Source: Pantoea trifolii (lineage in GTDB: Bacteria; Pseudomonadota; Gammaproteobacteria; Enterobacterales; Enterobacteriaceae). From it: a stretch of 64,000 bases of DNA. Positions 40,919 to 50,529 of this stretch are shown here, piece by piece (the first letter of the stretch is position 1; every line of letters starts with the position of its first letter). The translations under genes and the position numbers were made by a program. The notes under the pieces were generated by a model. That model ran no database searches. It was not told the origin of the DNA and was given only the letters and a program-made list of their open reading frames with translations. The DNA is taken from NCBI RefSeq assembly GCF_024506435.1, contig NZ_JANIET010000001.1, positions 2,852,001 through 2,916,000 of the forward strand, written 5' to 3'.

Positions 40919-42173
40919 TGCCGTTCTCCGCTGCCATCGATTCCATAACCTGCGCTACGGTGTGGAAAGAGCCACACACCAGAATCACATCTTCGGGACG
41001 CGCCTGCTGACGCGCCGCTTGCCAGGCTGCATCAACGTTGCTGTAAGCCACGCCGCCATCCAGATGAGCGAGAAGCTCATCGGCGGAGGCACCGCGCGGG
41101 CCGTCGAGCGGCGCGCAGTACCAGCGGTCAACCTGAGGCGCCAGCGCCGCCAACGTCCCCGCGATATCTTTGTCGTGCAGCATCCCGACCACCGCATGCA
41201 CTTCACCGCTATGTGGCTCTTCTTCCAGGCGTGAAGCCAGATAATAAGCGGCATGCGGATTGTGCGCCACATCGAGGATCACGCGCGGCGCTTCGCTGAC
41301 GGTCTGAAAACGCCCCGGCAGAATCGTAAGCGGCAGATGCTGACGAATAATCGCTTCGCTCACCGTTAAACCCGACGCACGCAGCGCAGTCAGCGCGGTG
41401 GCGGCATTGGCTAACGGCACCTGCGGCAGCGGTAAATCACGCAGCTCGCCATGCGCATCCTGCAACATCCAGCTGGTGCCGGTTTGCTGCCACTGCCATT
41501 CGCGATTGCGCTGCAACAATATTGCGCCCTTCTCCGCCGCAACATCCGCGATGGTGCCCGGCATATCGGCTTCACCGACGATGGCCGGTTTACCTGCACG
41601 GAACACGCCGGCTTTTTCCCGGCCGATACTTTCACGATCCGGACCCAGCCAATCGGTGTGATCCAGCGCGATGCTGGTGATCACTGCCACATCGGCATCG
41701 ACAATATTGGTGGCATCAAGACGTCCGCCCAGGCCGACTTCAAGGATCACCACGTCGAGATTCGCCGCGCGGAACAGATTTAAGGCCGACAAGGTGCCGA
41801 ACTCAAAGTAGGTCAGTGAAATGTCACCGCGCCCGGCTTCAATCGCGGCAAAACTGGCGCTGTGCTGCGCGTCATCCAGTTCAGCGCCCTGCACGCGTAC
41901 ACGTTCGGTGTAACGCACCAGATGGGGCGAGCTGTAAACGCCCACGCGATAGCCCGCGGCCATCAACAGCGTTTCCAGCGTGCGGCAGGTGGTGCCTTTG
42001 CCGTTAGTACCGGCGACGGTGAAGACAAAAGGAGCGGGTTTGAGCAGGTCGAGGCGTGCGGCGACGCGTTGAATACGATCCAGACCCAGTTCAATGGCCT
42101 GCGAGTGCAGATGCTCAAGATAATGAAGCCACGTGGCCAAAGGCGACGTGGCTTGAGGAAGAGAATTATCCAT
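40908..42173 (-). CDS. folC: Dihydrofolate synthase / folylpolyglutamate synthase
   Basis: Adds glutamate to dihydropteroate and then to folates, ATP-dependent, Mur-ligase fold. It has 421 residues. The ATP loop is VAGTNGKGTTCRTLE near 54-68; SPHLVRYTERVRVQG and DHTDWLGPDRESIGREKAGV are family motifs. The C-terminal domain follows from about 295 (VILDVAHNPHAA). It is transcribed after accD across a terminator and overlaps dedD at its 3' end. Confidence 0.97.
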   Translation of the reverse strand: MDNSLPQATSPLATWLHYLEHLHSQAIELGLDRIQRVAARLDLLKPAPFVFTVAGTNGKGTTCRTLETLLMAAGYRVGVYSSPHLVRYTERVRVQGAELDDAQHSASFAAIEAGRGDISLTYFEFGTLSALNLFRAANLDVVILEVGLGGRLDATNIVDADVAVITSIALDHTDWLGPDRESIGREKAGVFRAGKPAIVGEADMPGTIADVAAEKGAILLQRNREWQWQQTGTSWMLQDAHGELRDLPLPQVPLANAATALTALRASGLTVSEAIIRQHLPLTILPGRFQTVSEAPRVILDVAHNPHAAYYLASRLEEEPHSGEVHAVVGMLHDKDIAGTLAALAPQVDRWYCAPLDGPRGASADELLAHLDGGVAYSNVDAAWQAARQQARPEDVILVCGSFHTVAQVMESMAAENGSGK

Positions 42174-42205
42174 GTGTCCCGTTTACTGATTTACGGTGCA
42201 TTGAT

Positions 42206-42228
42206 AAAAAGGCGCATTGCTGCGCCTT
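42206..42228 (-). terminator. Intrinsic terminator after accD
   Basis: Stem AAGGCGCA/TGCGCCTT (42209-42216 with 42221-42228), loop of four, followed on the minus strand by T5. It lies between accD and folC, so folC probably has its own promoter or relies on read-through. Confidence 0.8.
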
Positions 42229-42239
42229 TCCGTTGCCTG

Positions 42240-43148
42240 TCAGGCTTCGTTGCTCTCCGGCTCAGCCACATTAGGCTGATCACCATCCAGCTGCGGCGCT
42301 GGCAGGTTCATCATTTTCGCCAGCAGGCTTGCCAGCTTAAAGCGCATTTCCGGACGACGGATGATCATGTCGATCGCGCCTTTCTCAATCAGGAACTCGC
42401 TGCGCTGGAAGCCCGGCGGCAGTTTTTCACGCACGGTTTGCTCGATAACGCGTGGACCGGCAAAGCCGATCAGCGCTTTCGGTTCCGCCACGTTGAGATC
42501 GCCCAACATCGCGAAGCTGGCTGAAACGCCGCCCATGGTTGGATCGGTCAGCACGGAGATGTACGGCAAGCCGCGCTCCTGCATTTTCGCCAGTGCCGCA
42601 CTGGTTTTCGCCATCTGCATCAGCGACTGTAGCGCTTCCTGCATACGTGCACCGCCTGACGCGGAGAAGCAGATCAGTGGGCAGTTGTCTTCCAACGCCT
42701 GCTCAACACCACGCACAAAGCGCGCGCCAACCACTGAACCCATTGAGCCGCCCATAAAGGAGAACTCAAAGGCCACAGCAACAATCGGCATGCCGTGCAG
42801 CGTGCCTTTCATCGCCACCAGCGCGTCTTTCTCGCCGGTATCTTTCTGTGCGGCGACCAAACGGTCTTTATACTTCTTCGAGTCGCGGAACTTCAGCAGA
42901 TCCTTCGGTTCCAGCTCGCTACCTAGCTCAACCAGCGAACCTTCATCCAGCATGCTATGCAGACGCTCACGGGCGTGCATGCGCATGTGATGGTCGCACT
43001 TCGGGCAGACCTCGAGGTTACGCTCCAGCTCGGCGCGGTACAGCACCTGTCCACAGCTATCGCACTTGGTCCACACCCCTTCCGGGATGCTGGCTTTGCG
43101 CGTTGGCGTGGCAGTGCTTTTATTCAGTATGCGTTCAATCCAGCTCAT
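42240..43148 (-). CDS. accD: Acetyl-CoA carboxylase carboxyltransferase subunit beta
   Basis: With AccA forms the carboxyltransferase making malonyl-CoA, the first step of fatty acid synthesis. It has 302 residues. The N-terminal zinc ribbon uses Cys29, Cys32, Cys48 and Cys51, which also bind accD and accA mRNA in E. coli. The crotonase-fold domain contains [19 protein letters not shown] and [16 protein letters not shown]. Start [10 protein letters not shown] is standard. Confidence 0.98.
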   Translation of the reverse strand: MSWIERILNKSTATPTRKASIPEGVWTKCDSCGQVLYRAELERNLEVCPKCDHHMRMHARERLHSMLDEGSLVELGSELEPKDLLKFRDSKKYKDRLVAAQKDTGEKDALVAMKGTLHGMPIVAVAFEFSFMGGSMGSVVGARFVRGVEQALEDNCPLICFSASGGARMQEALQSLMQMAKTSAALAKMQERGLPYISVLTDPTMGGVSASFAMLGDLNVAEPKALIGFAGPRVIEQTVREKLPPGFQRSEFLIEKGAIDMIIRRPEMRFKLASLLAKMMNLPAPQLDGDQPNVAEPESNEA

Positions 43149-43280
43149 TGATGACCTTTCTATTTAATGCTGACCTGGTCCAGTCTTCTCATTGCTGCTG
43201 AAATCACCTTCAGCAGGCCGTAAATGTCGCTCATTAAACCACAACCCGTTCACGCTGTGGATAAAAATCTGGTTACGAGC

Positions 43281-43934
43281 TTACTGTGACTTCTGCTGAC
43301 GGCGGTGACGCCACACTTCAATTACGCCTGGCAGTATGGAAACCACGATGATGCCGACGATCAGCAGCTTCAGGTTCTCCTGCACAATCGGCAGGTCGCC
43401 AAACAGGTAACCGGCGTAAGAGAACAGCAGCACCCACAGCAGTGCGCCCGTAACATTGTAGAGCGCGAAGTGGCGATAAGACATGTGTCCCATCCCTGCC
43501 ACAAAGGGGGCAAAGGTTCGCACGATTGGTACAAAGCGCGCAAGTATAATGGTTTTGCCACCGTGGCGATCGTAGAACGCGTGGGTTTTATCCAGGTAAC
43601 TGCGACGGAAAATTTTCGAATTCGGGTTACTGAACAGCTTCTCACCGAACAGACGACCAATGGTGTAGTTCACCGCATCACCGAGGATGGCGGCGATCAC
43701 CAACAGCGTCACCATCAGATGCACGTTGAGATCGTTACCCGGCAGCGCCGCCAGCGCACCGGCAACAAACAGCAGGGAATCGCCTGGCAGGAACGGCGTG
43801 ACCACCAAACCGGTTTCACAGAACAGAATCAGGAACAGAATGGCGTAAATCCAGATGCCGTACTGCGCCACCAGTTCGGCCAAATGCACATCAATATGCA
43901 GAATAAAATCGACTAAAAAGTGGATGAAATCCAT
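43281..43934 (-). CDS. dedA: DedA-family membrane protein
   Basis: DedA/SNARE-associated family inner-membrane protein; family members flip or recycle undecaprenyl phosphate and phospholipids and need the proton-motive force. It has 217 residues, with several hydrophobic segments including re-entrant loops. Motifs [20 protein letters not shown] near 41-60 and [20 protein letters not shown] near 130 carry the essential acidic and arginine residues. Sits between accD and truA, as in E. coli. Confidence 0.94.
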   Translation of the reverse strand: MDFIHFLVDFILHIDVHLAELVAQYGIWIYAILFLILFCETGLVVTPFLPGDSLLFVAGALAALPGNDLNVHLMVTLLVIAAILGDAVNYTIGRLFGEKLFSNPNSKIFRRSYLDKTHAFYDRHGGKTIILARFVPIVRTFAPFVAGMGHMSYRHFALYNVTGALLWVLLFSYAGYLFGDLPIVQENLKLLIVGIIVVSILPGVIEVWRHRRQQKSQ

Positions 43935-43970
43935 ATAACCACAACTCCCCTAACACCCAACAATTAACGG

Positions 43971-44777
43971 TTAATCCGCGAGGAACAACGGTCCCAACGC
44001 AGGCTGAGGTAATGCAAAGTGGGATGGATAATCCACCGCCACCAGATAAAGCCCCTCGGCTTTGGCGGTCGCCGCCGCCAGCTTACGATCTTTGGCCGCC
44101 AGCAGCGTCGCCATCCACTCTTCCGGCTGATTACCGGTGCCGATTTCCATCAGGCTGCCAACAATGTTACGCACCATGTGATGCACAAAAGCATTGGCTT
44201 TGATATCCACCACCACATACGGTCCATGACGCGTGACATTGAGATGCATCACGTTGCGCCACGGCGTGCGTGACTGACACTGCACCGCGCGGAACGAGGT
44301 GAAGTCATTCTCGCCAATCAGCGCCTGCCCGGCGCGCTGCATCTTCTCCGCATCCAGCGGATGGTAATAATGGGTAATACCATTGCCCAGAATCGCCGGG
44401 CGCAGCCGATGGTTGTAAATCACGTAACGATAGCGGCGTGCCGTCGCGCTAAAACGCGCATGGAACTCCTCCGGCACCGCTTTCACCCAACGCACCGCGA
44501 TGTCATCAGGCAGATTGGCATTCACACCCAACGTCCAGGCTGCGTCAGCACGCGGCGAAGTGGTTTCGAAATGCACCACTTGTCCGGTGCCGTGCACGCC
44601 AGCATCGGTACGGCCCGCGCAGAACACTACTACCGGATGATCGGCCACTTTCGACAGCGCCTTTTCCAGCTTTTCCTGCACGCTGCGCACTTCATTTTGC
44701 CGCTGCCAGCCGTAATAACGGCTGCCATCGTATTCAATACCCAACGCCAGCTTAAGCGTCTTACCTTCAGGCAACAT
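43971..44777 (-). CDS. truA: tRNA pseudouridine(38-40) synthase TruA
   Basis: Isomerises uridines 38-40 in the anticodon stem of many tRNAs. It has 268 residues. The catalytic Asp58 is in [38 protein letters not shown] and [15 protein letters not shown] are family signatures. Its ATG shares one base with the usg stop (TAATG), giving translational coupling. Confidence 0.98.
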   Translation of the reverse strand: MLPEGKTLKLALGIEYDGSRYYGWQRQNEVRSVQEKLEKALSKVADHPVVVFCAGRTDAGVHGTGQVVHFETTSPRADAAWTLGVNANLPDDIAVRWVKAVPEEFHARFSATARRYRYVIYNHRLRPAILGNGITHYYHPLDAEKMQRAGQALIGENDFTSFRAVQCQSRTPWRNVMHLNVTRHGPYVVVDIKANAFVHHMVRNIVGSLMEIGTGNQPEEWMATLLAAKDRKLAAATAKAEGLYLVAVDYPSHFALPQPALGPLFLAD

Positions 44778-45787
44778 TAATAGAAATACTCCTGCACCAG
44801 TTTCTCAGCCGTTTTCACCGCCATCAGTGCACCGCCGAAACGGATGTTGTCTGCCACCGACCAGAACTGCAGCAGCTCTGGGATGCCGTAATCATTGCGT
44901 ACGCAGCCAATGCTTAGCACGTCGCTGCCAGATGCATCGCCCACCTGCGTTGGGTAATCGCTCTCTTCGCTCAGGTTGATATCTCCGGAGCGGCCCAGTT
45001 CATCGCGCGCTTCTTCAGCGGAAAGCGGGCGCAGATTCTCCACGTGCACGATCTGCGCATTGCCGTAGAACACCGGTGCCTGCACGCTGCTTACTGCAAT
45101 TGGCAAACCTTCGTCCTGCAGCACTTTACGCACCTGCTCAACCACGCGACGCTCACTCTCCACGCTGCCATTGCTGTCAGCCAGCAGCGGCAGAATGTTG
45201 AACGCCAGCTGGCGGCCAAAGTAATGCTGCTCCGCAGGTACGCCGTTCAGCAAACGCGCACTTTCACCAGCCAGGCCATCAACCGCCGCTTTGCCGTGAC
45301 TGGAAGCCGCAATCAGGTTGGTGACCTGCAAACGGCTCAGACCGGCGAGATCCACCAGCGGTTTGATTGCACACAGCAGCTGGCTCACCAGGCTGTCGGC
45401 AACGGTAATGATGTTGCGATTGCGGTAATCCGCCAGCACTTGTGGATTCACATCTGGCACCACCAGCGGCACGTCCGGTTCGAGCGCGAACAAGTCGCTG
45501 CTATCGATGACCAGACACCCCTGGCTAGCGGCTTCTTCGGCATAGCGCGCCGAGGCTTCACGACCCGCAGTGAAGAACGCCAGCTGCACCTGCGTCCAGT
45601 CAAATTCGGCCGCGTCCTGAACCAGCACGGTACGTCCCTCAAAACGTTTGTTCTCACCGGCACCGTTTTCACTCGCCAGCAGATACAACTCACCAACCGG
45701 GAACTGGCGTTCAGCCAGCAGTTCCAGTACAGCGTTCCCTACTGCGCCTGTTGCGCCCAAAAGCGCGATATTCCAGCCGTCAGACAT
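44777..45787 (-). CDS. usg: USG-1 protein, aspartate-semialdehyde dehydrogenase homologue
   Basis: Paralogue of aspartate-semialdehyde dehydrogenase with unknown function. The ATG at 45785-45787 ([17 protein letters not shown]) has GGAG upstream and gives 336 residues; the in-frame 26-codon extension includes the pdxB terminator and was rejected. The N-terminal Rossmann fold is clear. Where ASADH has its catalytic Cys the sequence reads [16 protein letters not shown], without a Cys, so dehydrogenase activity is unlikely. Next to truA as in E. coli. Confidence 0.93.
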   Translation of the reverse strand: MSDGWNIALLGATGAVGNAVLELLAERQFPVGELYLLASENGAGENKRFEGRTVLVQDAAEFDWTQVQLAFFTAGREASARYAEEAASQGCLVIDSSDLFALEPDVPLVVPDVNPQVLADYRNRNIITVADSLVSQLLCAIKPLVDLAGLSRLQVTNLIAASSHGKAAVDGLAGESARLLNGVPAEQHYFGRQLAFNILPLLADSNGSVESERRVVEQVRKVLQDEGLPIAVSSVQAPVFYGNAQIVHVENLRPLSAEEARDELGRSGDINLSEESDYPTQVGDASGSDVLSIGCVRNDYGIPELLQFWSVADNIRFGGALMAVKTAEKLVQEYFY

Positions 45788-45810
45788 GTTGGTTACTCCA
45801 GAGATTGACA

Positions 45811-45839
45811 CAAAAACAGAAGGCGGTGAAAACACCGCC
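45811..45839 (-). terminator. Terminator between pdxB and usg
   Basis: Perfect 7-bp stem GGCGGTG/CACCGCC (45822-45828 with 45833-45839), 4-nt loop, followed on the minus strand by TTCTGTTTTTG. It is placed 24 bp before the usg start, so it could act as an attenuator for usg-truA. Confidence 0.75.
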
Positions 45840-45888
45840 CGAGATTTAGGAATTATCCCCCGCAATATTGCAGGTGATTGAAATTTCT

Positions 45889-47013
45889 TTACAAACTGGC
45901 GCGGAAGCCAAGTTGATTGAGCATCAACGCCGTCTCCGCATCATCGCAATGCACCTGCAGCGATGACCATTCACGACGCTCTTCATATTGCTTGCGCAGG
46001 CGATCAAACTCGCCTGGCTTTGCCGCCACTTTACGCAGTGGCGCATCGTCGCGGCGCACATCATACACCAGATGCACCAAGCGTTTTAGCGTTGGCTGAT
46101 CGAGCTTGCCGCGCAGGGTGACAGAACCAAATTCCGGTGCGGGCAGCAGGCTTTCCAGCGCCACCTGTTGCGGCTGGCCAATAAAGTCGCACCAGGCTTC
46201 AAACACCTGTGTGGTGCCGCGCGCTTTACCTTCCAGCGTGTAGCCGGCGATGTGTGCGGTGGCGATATCGACTTTATCCAGCAGCTCGAGCGACAGATCC
46301 GGCTCCGGCTCCCACACATCCAGCACCACGCTGAGATCGTGGCGCATCTTCAGCACTTCCAGCAGCGCTGCGTTATCCACCACCGGACCGCGGCAGGCGT
46401 TGATCAGAATGGTGTTGGGTTTAAGCGCCATCAGCAGCGCCGCATCGGCCAGATGCCAGCTTTTATACGGGCCATCTTTAAACAGCGGCGTGTGGAAGGT
46501 TAGGATGTCGGCCTGCGCTACCAGAGCATCCAGCGAATGGAAGGTTTCCCGATCGCCACGATCGGCGCGCGGCGGATCGCACAGCAGCGTTTTCACGCCC
46601 CAGGCCTGCAGACGCTTCTGCAGGCGGCCGCCGACATTGCCCACGCCAACTATGCCTACCGTACGATCGCGCAATTCAAAACCATCGCGCTCCGCCAGCA
46701 GCAGCAGCGACGAGAACACATACTCCACCACCGCAATGGCGTTACAGCCAGGCGCCGCAGAGAAGCTGATGCCGGCCGCCGCCAGCGATGCATCATCAAT
46801 ATGATCGGTGCCGGCGGTCGCAGTGCCGACAAACTTGACCGGCGTACCGGCCAGTAGCGCCGCATTCACTTTGGTGACGGAACGCACCATCAATCCGCTG
46901 GCATCCTGCAGCTCAGCTTCCGGCAACGGACGTCCCGGCACCGCCACAACATCGCCAGTGCGGCTGAACAGTTCACGGGCATAAGGCATATTTTCATCGA
47001 CGAGAATTTTCAC
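45889..47013 (-). CDS. pdxB: 4-phosphoerythronate dehydrogenase PdxB
   Basis: D-2-hydroxyacid dehydrogenase in the DXP-dependent pyridoxal 5'-phosphate pathway. The GTG at 47011-47013 ([12 protein letters not shown]) matches the family start, has AGGA upstream and gives 374 residues; an upstream in-frame ATG at 47058 would add 15 residues without an [19 protein letters not shown] binds NAD near 122-137; the DVWEPEP stretch and the later TAHIAGYT His are catalytic-domain features. The C-terminal domain ends [13 protein letters not shown]. It follows an AraC-type gene closely. Confidence 0.95.
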   Translation of the reverse strand: MKILVDENMPYARELFSRTGDVVAVPGRPLPEAELQDASGLMVRSVTKVNAALLAGTPVKFVGTATAGTDHIDDASLAAAGISFSAAPGCNAIAVVEYVFSSLLLLAERDGFELRDRTVGIVGVGNVGGRLQKRLQAWGVKTLLCDPPRADRGDRETFHSLDALVAQADILTFHTPLFKDGPYKSWHLADAALLMALKPNTILINACRGPVVDNAALLEVLKMRHDLSVVLDVWEPEPDLSLELLDKVDIATAHIAGYTLEGKARGTTQVFEAWCDFIGQPQQVALESLLPAPEFGSVTLRGKLDQPTLKRLVHLVYDVRRDDAPLRKVAAKPGEFDRLRKQYEERREWSSLQVHCDDAETALMLNQLGFRASL

Positions 47014-47069
47014 TGCGGCGGTCCTGTCTGCAAAAATTTGAGGCGCGTATTTTGCCATAAAGCCGGGGA

Positions 47070-47849
47070 TTAACCTAACCGGCTGCGATAGCGATCCGGC
47101 GTGGTACCGGCCTGCTGCTGGAACATCACAATCAGCGCCGAGGCCGAGCTGTAACCCAACTCATGCGCGATGCCCTGCACGCTGCAGCCCTGCTCCAGCA
47201 GCGCGATAGCACGCAGAAAGCGTAAACGTTGTCGCCACTCGCTGAACGACATATTCAACTGCTGCTGACAGCGTCGCGCTAGCGTACGCTCGGTGGTGAA
47301 CACGCGCTTCGCCCATTGTGCCAGCGTGGTGTTATCGCCGGGATGCGCTTCGAGCGCGCGCAGAATCGGCGCGAGGAATTTGTCATCCGACATCGGCAAA
47401 TAGCTGTTGTGCACCGGCGCCAGACGCAGGCGATCAATCAACACTTCACACATGCGCCAGTCGGCTTGCGTTTGCGGCTGCTCCAGTTCACGGCGGGCAA
47501 AATCATTCATGATGGCGTGCCCAATGGCATCGACATGCAATAAACAGGCTTTATCCGGCAGGCCCGCGCAGAGATCGGCGGCGAGATTAAAGGTACGAAA
47601 ACGCGCCTCGTTGTGGTTGTAGCTGCTGTGACGATGGCGGGCCGGGATCCAGATCGGAATATCGGCGGGCGTCAGCAGACGTTCACCCTCCACTTCCATC
47701 TCCAGTACGTGGCTGGTGACAAAAATCACCTGGCCCCAATCATGCGCATGCGTGAGGTACTCGGTTTTGGCGTTGACCTCATCGTAACGCATGAAGAAGC
47801 GCAGCAAGGGCGCATCAATCGGCGGCTGGTATTCGACTTGTAGATTCAT
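47070..47849 (-). CDS. AraC-family transcriptional regulator
   Basis: 259 residues. An N-terminal cupin-like ligand domain (about 15-110, [20 protein letters not shown]) and a C-terminal double helix-turn-helix (about 170-257, [19 protein letters not shown] and [20 protein letters not shown]). It has the architecture of NimR-like regulators that control a divergent exporter. Not present between pdxB and flk in E. coli. It lies upstream of pdxB in the same direction with only 56 bp to the pdxB GTG, so read-through into pdxB is possible. Ligand unknown; the EamA gene is the likely target. Confidence 0.85.
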   Translation of the reverse strand: MNLQVEYQPPIDAPLLRFFMRYDEVNAKTEYLTHAHDWGQVIFVTSHVLEMEVEGERLLTPADIPIWIPARHRHSSYNHNEARFRTFNLAADLCAGLPDKACLLHVDAIGHAIMNDFARRELEQPQTQADWRMCEVLIDRLRLAPVHNSYLPMSDDKFLAPILRALEAHPGDNTTLAQWAKRVFTTERTLARRCQQQLNMSFSEWRQRLRFLRAIALLEQGCSVQGIAHELGYSSASALIVMFQQQAGTTPDRYRSRLG

Positions 47850-47851
47850 TC

Positions 47852-47878
47852 TGTCCGGTCACTAACAAATATTGTCCG
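47852..47878. promoter_or_regulatory. Candidate AraC-type operator in the divergent spacer
   Basis: TGTCCGGT at 47852-47859 and TGTCCGAT at 47873-47880 are direct repeats exactly 21 bp apart, two helical turns, the spacing used by AraC-family dimers. They lie just before the AraC gene start in the 94-bp divergent region. Confidence 0.5.
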
Positions 47879-47943
47879 ATTTTAATTATCTGCTTTAAAC
47901 CGGTCAAACGTAAACTATTCGCGATTATCTGAGGAGCTGTATC

Positions 47944-48849
47944 ATGAATTTACTGTTTCCGCTGATCGCGGTGCTGATTTGGTCGATCAACACTATCGTC
48001 AGCAAACTCTCGGCGGGAAGTATCGATCCTGCGGCGATCTCCTTTTATCGCTGGCTGCTGGCGCTGGTGGTGCTGGCACCGTTTTGCCTGCCGGGCGTGT
48101 GGCGCCATCGTCACACCATTAAAGCCAATGGCTGGCGATTGCTGATCCTCGGCCTGCTCGGCATGGTGCTGTATCAAAGCCTCGCTTATTACGCAGCGCA
48201 CAGCGTTTCTGCGGTGATGATGGGGATTCTTGGCGCGACCATTCCGCTATTGACCATTTTGCTCAGCCTGGTGGTGCTGCGCCTTGCGCCGACGCGCGGC
48301 ATTTTGATTGGCGGCTTGCTGTCTTTCGCCGGTTTGGTGTGGCTGGTGAGCGAAGGTAATCCGGCACAGTTGCTGAATCAACGGCTCGGCAATGGTGAAT
48401 TGATGATGCTGGCAGCGTCCACTTCCTACGCCTTGTACGGCGTGCTGACCAAACGCTGGGCGATTCCGCTGCCAACCTGGCAAAGCCTGTATGTGCAGAT
48501 TTTCTTTGGCGTGCTGCTGTTGCTGCCTGGCTTCCTACGCGCGCCGGATGTCACGCTCAACATGCACAATCTGCCGCTGGTGCTGTATGCGGGGCTGTTT
48601 GCGTCGATCATCGCACCATTCCTTTGGATCCTTGGCGTGCAGCGTCTGGGTGCCAGCACCACCAGCATTTTTATGAATTTCGTACCGGCGTTTACGGCCA
48701 TTATTGCCGTGATGTTCCTGCATGAGCAGCTGCACGCCTATCACTGGATTGGCGGTGGCATGACGTTAGTCGGCGTTATTCTGGCGCAACGTCTGAAAAC
48801 CCCGCTGCGTAAGCCACGTAGCGCAACCCTTGCCGATCCCGCCGCCTGA
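47944..48849 (+). CDS. EamA/DMT-family transporter
   Basis: Ten-helix drug/metabolite transporter of 301 residues with two EamA repeats (about 1-138 and 148-285). The first begins LIAVLIWSINTIVSKLSAGS and the second contains LMMLAASTSYALYGVLTKRW. Members export amino acids, purine-like metabolites or toxic compounds; the substrate here cannot be told. The ATG at 47944 has GAGGAG upstream. Divergent from the AraC gene, which probably controls it. The C-terminal tail is basic and polar. Confidence 0.87.
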   Translation: MNLLFPLIAVLIWSINTIVSKLSAGSIDPAAISFYRWLLALVVLAPFCLPGVWRHRHTIKANGWRLLILGLLGMVLYQSLAYYAAHSVSAVMMGILGATIPLLTILLSLVVLRLAPTRGILIGGLLSFAGLVWLVSEGNPAQLLNQRLGNGELMMLAASTSYALYGVLTKRWAIPLPTWQSLYVQIFFGVLLLLPGFLRAPDVTLNMHNLPLVLYAGLFASIIAPFLWILGVQRLGASTTSIFMNFVPAFTAIIAVMFLHEQLHAYHWIGGGMTLVGVILAQRLKTPLRKPRSATLADPAA

Positions 48850-48871
48850 TTTTATTATCCGGAAAGGCCGC

Positions 48872-48899
48872 AGCCCCCGTGGATTTCCTGGGGGCTTTT
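48872..48899 (+). terminator. Probable terminator after the EamA gene
   Basis: Stem AGCCCCC/GGGGGCT (48872-48878 with 48890-48896), with an inner GGA/TCC, followed by only four T residues. It is 22 bp after the EamA stop and upstream of flk. Confidence 0.6.
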
Positions 48900-48961
48900 G
48901 CTATCATGTGGCCTCTTTTTTCCGGCGCACCCGGATCTGACCCGTTTTCAAGGATTCCGCC

Positions 48962-49993
48962 ATGCAACCTCTCAGCGGTCCCGGTGTGCCCGCGGGCGAT
49001 CGTTCCCCTTTATCTCAGGCCACTGGCCCGACGCGTCCTGGCGGTCCAGCCGGTGAGCAGCCGCTTTCTCCTGCCCAGCGCACCACGCTGGAACGCCTGA
49101 TTGTGCGCATCATGTCTTTGAGTACGCTGAAAGCGCCGGAACTCTGGGCTGGCGTGCGGCACGAAGTTGGGGTGAAGAGTGAAGCGGAGCTGCAATCGCG
49201 CCACTTCCCGGCGGCGGAACAGCATCTCAATGGGCGCTTAACCCAGGTGCAAAACAGCCTCGCTACGCGCCAGCTGCTGCAACAGCTGCTGGAGAAATTG
49301 CCGCAGGGCAATAATCGCCAGGCGGTGAGCGAATTTATTCGTCAGCAGTTTAATCAAACGGTGTTGAGCGCGTTGTCGCAGGATCAGCTGCGTCAGGTGC
49401 TGACCATGTTGCAAAACGGCCAGATGGCGATCCCGCAGCCGCAGCAAACGCGCGTGTCCGATCGCAGCTTGCTGCCAGCAGAGCAGCAATCGCTGAATCA
49501 GCAGGTTACGCGTCTTGCGGCAAAAACCGGTGAATCGCCGGTGAAACTGCTGACCGATACGCTGAAGCTGGTGCAGCTGAAAAGTGGCGATCCAATTCCA
49601 TCACGCCACTTCCCGCTGCTGACGCAGTATTTGCAGGTGCGCCAGACGCTGGCTCAGCACAGTGCGCCGACTTTGCAGATGCTGGAAACCTCGCTGCGCC
49701 AGCCGTTAACACACGATGAGCAGCGATTGCTGGAAGATTACAGCCAGCAACGTTTCCAGGCGCTGCCGACCACCGTGCTGACGCCAGCGCAGACGCAGGA
49801 TCTGCTGAATCTGCTGTTTAGCCGCCGCGCAGAGAAACTGCATGAGCAGCCGCTGGCCGATAGCCAAATTCGTCCGCAGCCAATCTGGTCGCCGTTTATT
49901 CAGATGCTGCCGCAGCCGCTGGCCCAGCGTCCGGCACTCACGCTGATTGCCGGTATCCTCCTGTTTATCTTCCTGCTGTGGCTGTTTATCTAG
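48962..49993 (+). CDS. flk: Flagellar regulator Flk
   Basis: Inner-membrane protein which in Salmonella helps prevent premature export of late flagellar substrates before hook completion. It has 343 residues (E. coli about 331). A Pro/Gly-rich N-terminus (MQPLSGPGVPAGD) is followed by a largely helical cytoplasmic region and a single C-terminal transmembrane helix (about 324-342, ALTLIAGILLFIFLLWLFI). RHFPAAEQHL and NRQAVSEFIRQQF are conserved. RBS AAGGA. Its stop overlaps the rhodanese stop on the other strand in one CTAG. Confidence 0.92.
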   Translation: MQPLSGPGVPAGDRSPLSQATGPTRPGGPAGEQPLSPAQRTTLERLIVRIMSLSTLKAPELWAGVRHEVGVKSEAELQSRHFPAAEQHLNGRLTQVQNSLATRQLLQQLLEKLPQGNNRQAVSEFIRQQFNQTVLSALSQDQLRQVLTMLQNGQMAIPQPQQTRVSDRSLLPAEQQSLNQQVTRLAAKTGESPVKLLTDTLKLVQLKSGDPIPSRHFPLLTQYLQVRQTLAQHSAPTLQMLETSLRQPLTHDEQRLLEDYSQQRFQALPTTVLTPAQTQDLLNLLFSRRAEKLHEQPLADSQIRPQPIWSPFIQMLPQPLAQRPALTLIAGILLFIFLLWLFI

Positions 49994-50433
49994 CAGCCGC
50001 AGTTGGCAGCGGACGTGGCGTGCGGCCATTCACCCGCTGCCGCGCCCCACGCCATTGGATGGCCATCGCGCTTCCAGAAATCCAGCCCGCCAATCAACTC
50101 CTTGACCTGAAAACCCAACGACGCCAGCTTGAGCGCAGCTTTGGTTGAACCGTTACAACCGATGCCGTCGCAATAGGTGATGTAAACTTTGCTGCGATCG
50201 AGATGCGCAGTGGATTCCGCATTCATGGTGCGATGCGGAAAAGAGAGAGCTCCGCAAATATGGCCTGCCTGATACACCTCGTCAGAACGCGCATCAATCA
50301 CCACAATTGCCGTGATGCCCTGCGCCAGATCCTCCGCTAAATCCCACGCATCGGTGTAGTACGCCAGTTTATGTTGCAGATACGTCACGCTCTCACTGGC
50401 GCTGGCTGGGGCAAATTTCAAAACCGCTGACAT
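49990..50433 (-). CDS. Single-domain rhodanese-like protein
   Basis: Rhodanese-fold protein of 147 residues, cytoplasmic. The fold begins IVVIDARSDEVYQAGHICGA (about 43-62), and the active loop is YCDGIGCNGS with candidate catalytic Cys88 and a second Cys93; classical thiosulfate sulfurtransferases have CxxGxR, so the loop CDGIGCN differs and the substrate is uncertain. It ends in an unusual ANCGC with two more cysteines. No E. coli gene is at this site. It is divergent from a MocR regulator that probably controls it. Confidence 0.85.
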   Translation of the reverse strand: MSAVLKFAPASASESVTYLQHKLAYYTDAWDLAEDLAQGITAIVVIDARSDEVYQAGHICGALSFPHRTMNAESTAHLDRSKVYITYCDGIGCNGSTKAALKLASLGFQVKELIGGLDFWKRDGHPMAWGAAAGEWPHATSAANCGC

Positions 50434-50471
50434 CGCATTCTCCTGTTGTGATTTCCAGCCAGTTTACGGCA

Positions 50472-50529
50472 AAGTGGTCTGCATATTGATACCACTTCCA
50501 GCATAGTGATAAGACCATTGTGACCACTT
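50472..50529. promoter_or_regulatory. ACCACTT-type operator cluster between rhodanese and MocR genes
   Basis: AAGTGGT (50472-50478) and ACCACTT (50491-50497) form an inverted repeat; another ACCACTT (50523-50529) overlaps the MocR start codon region, and a variant ACCATT lies at 50514-50519. MocR-family dimers usually bind mixed direct and inverted repeats in the divergent promoter, so autoregulation and control of the rhodanese gene are inferred. Confidence 0.55.
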
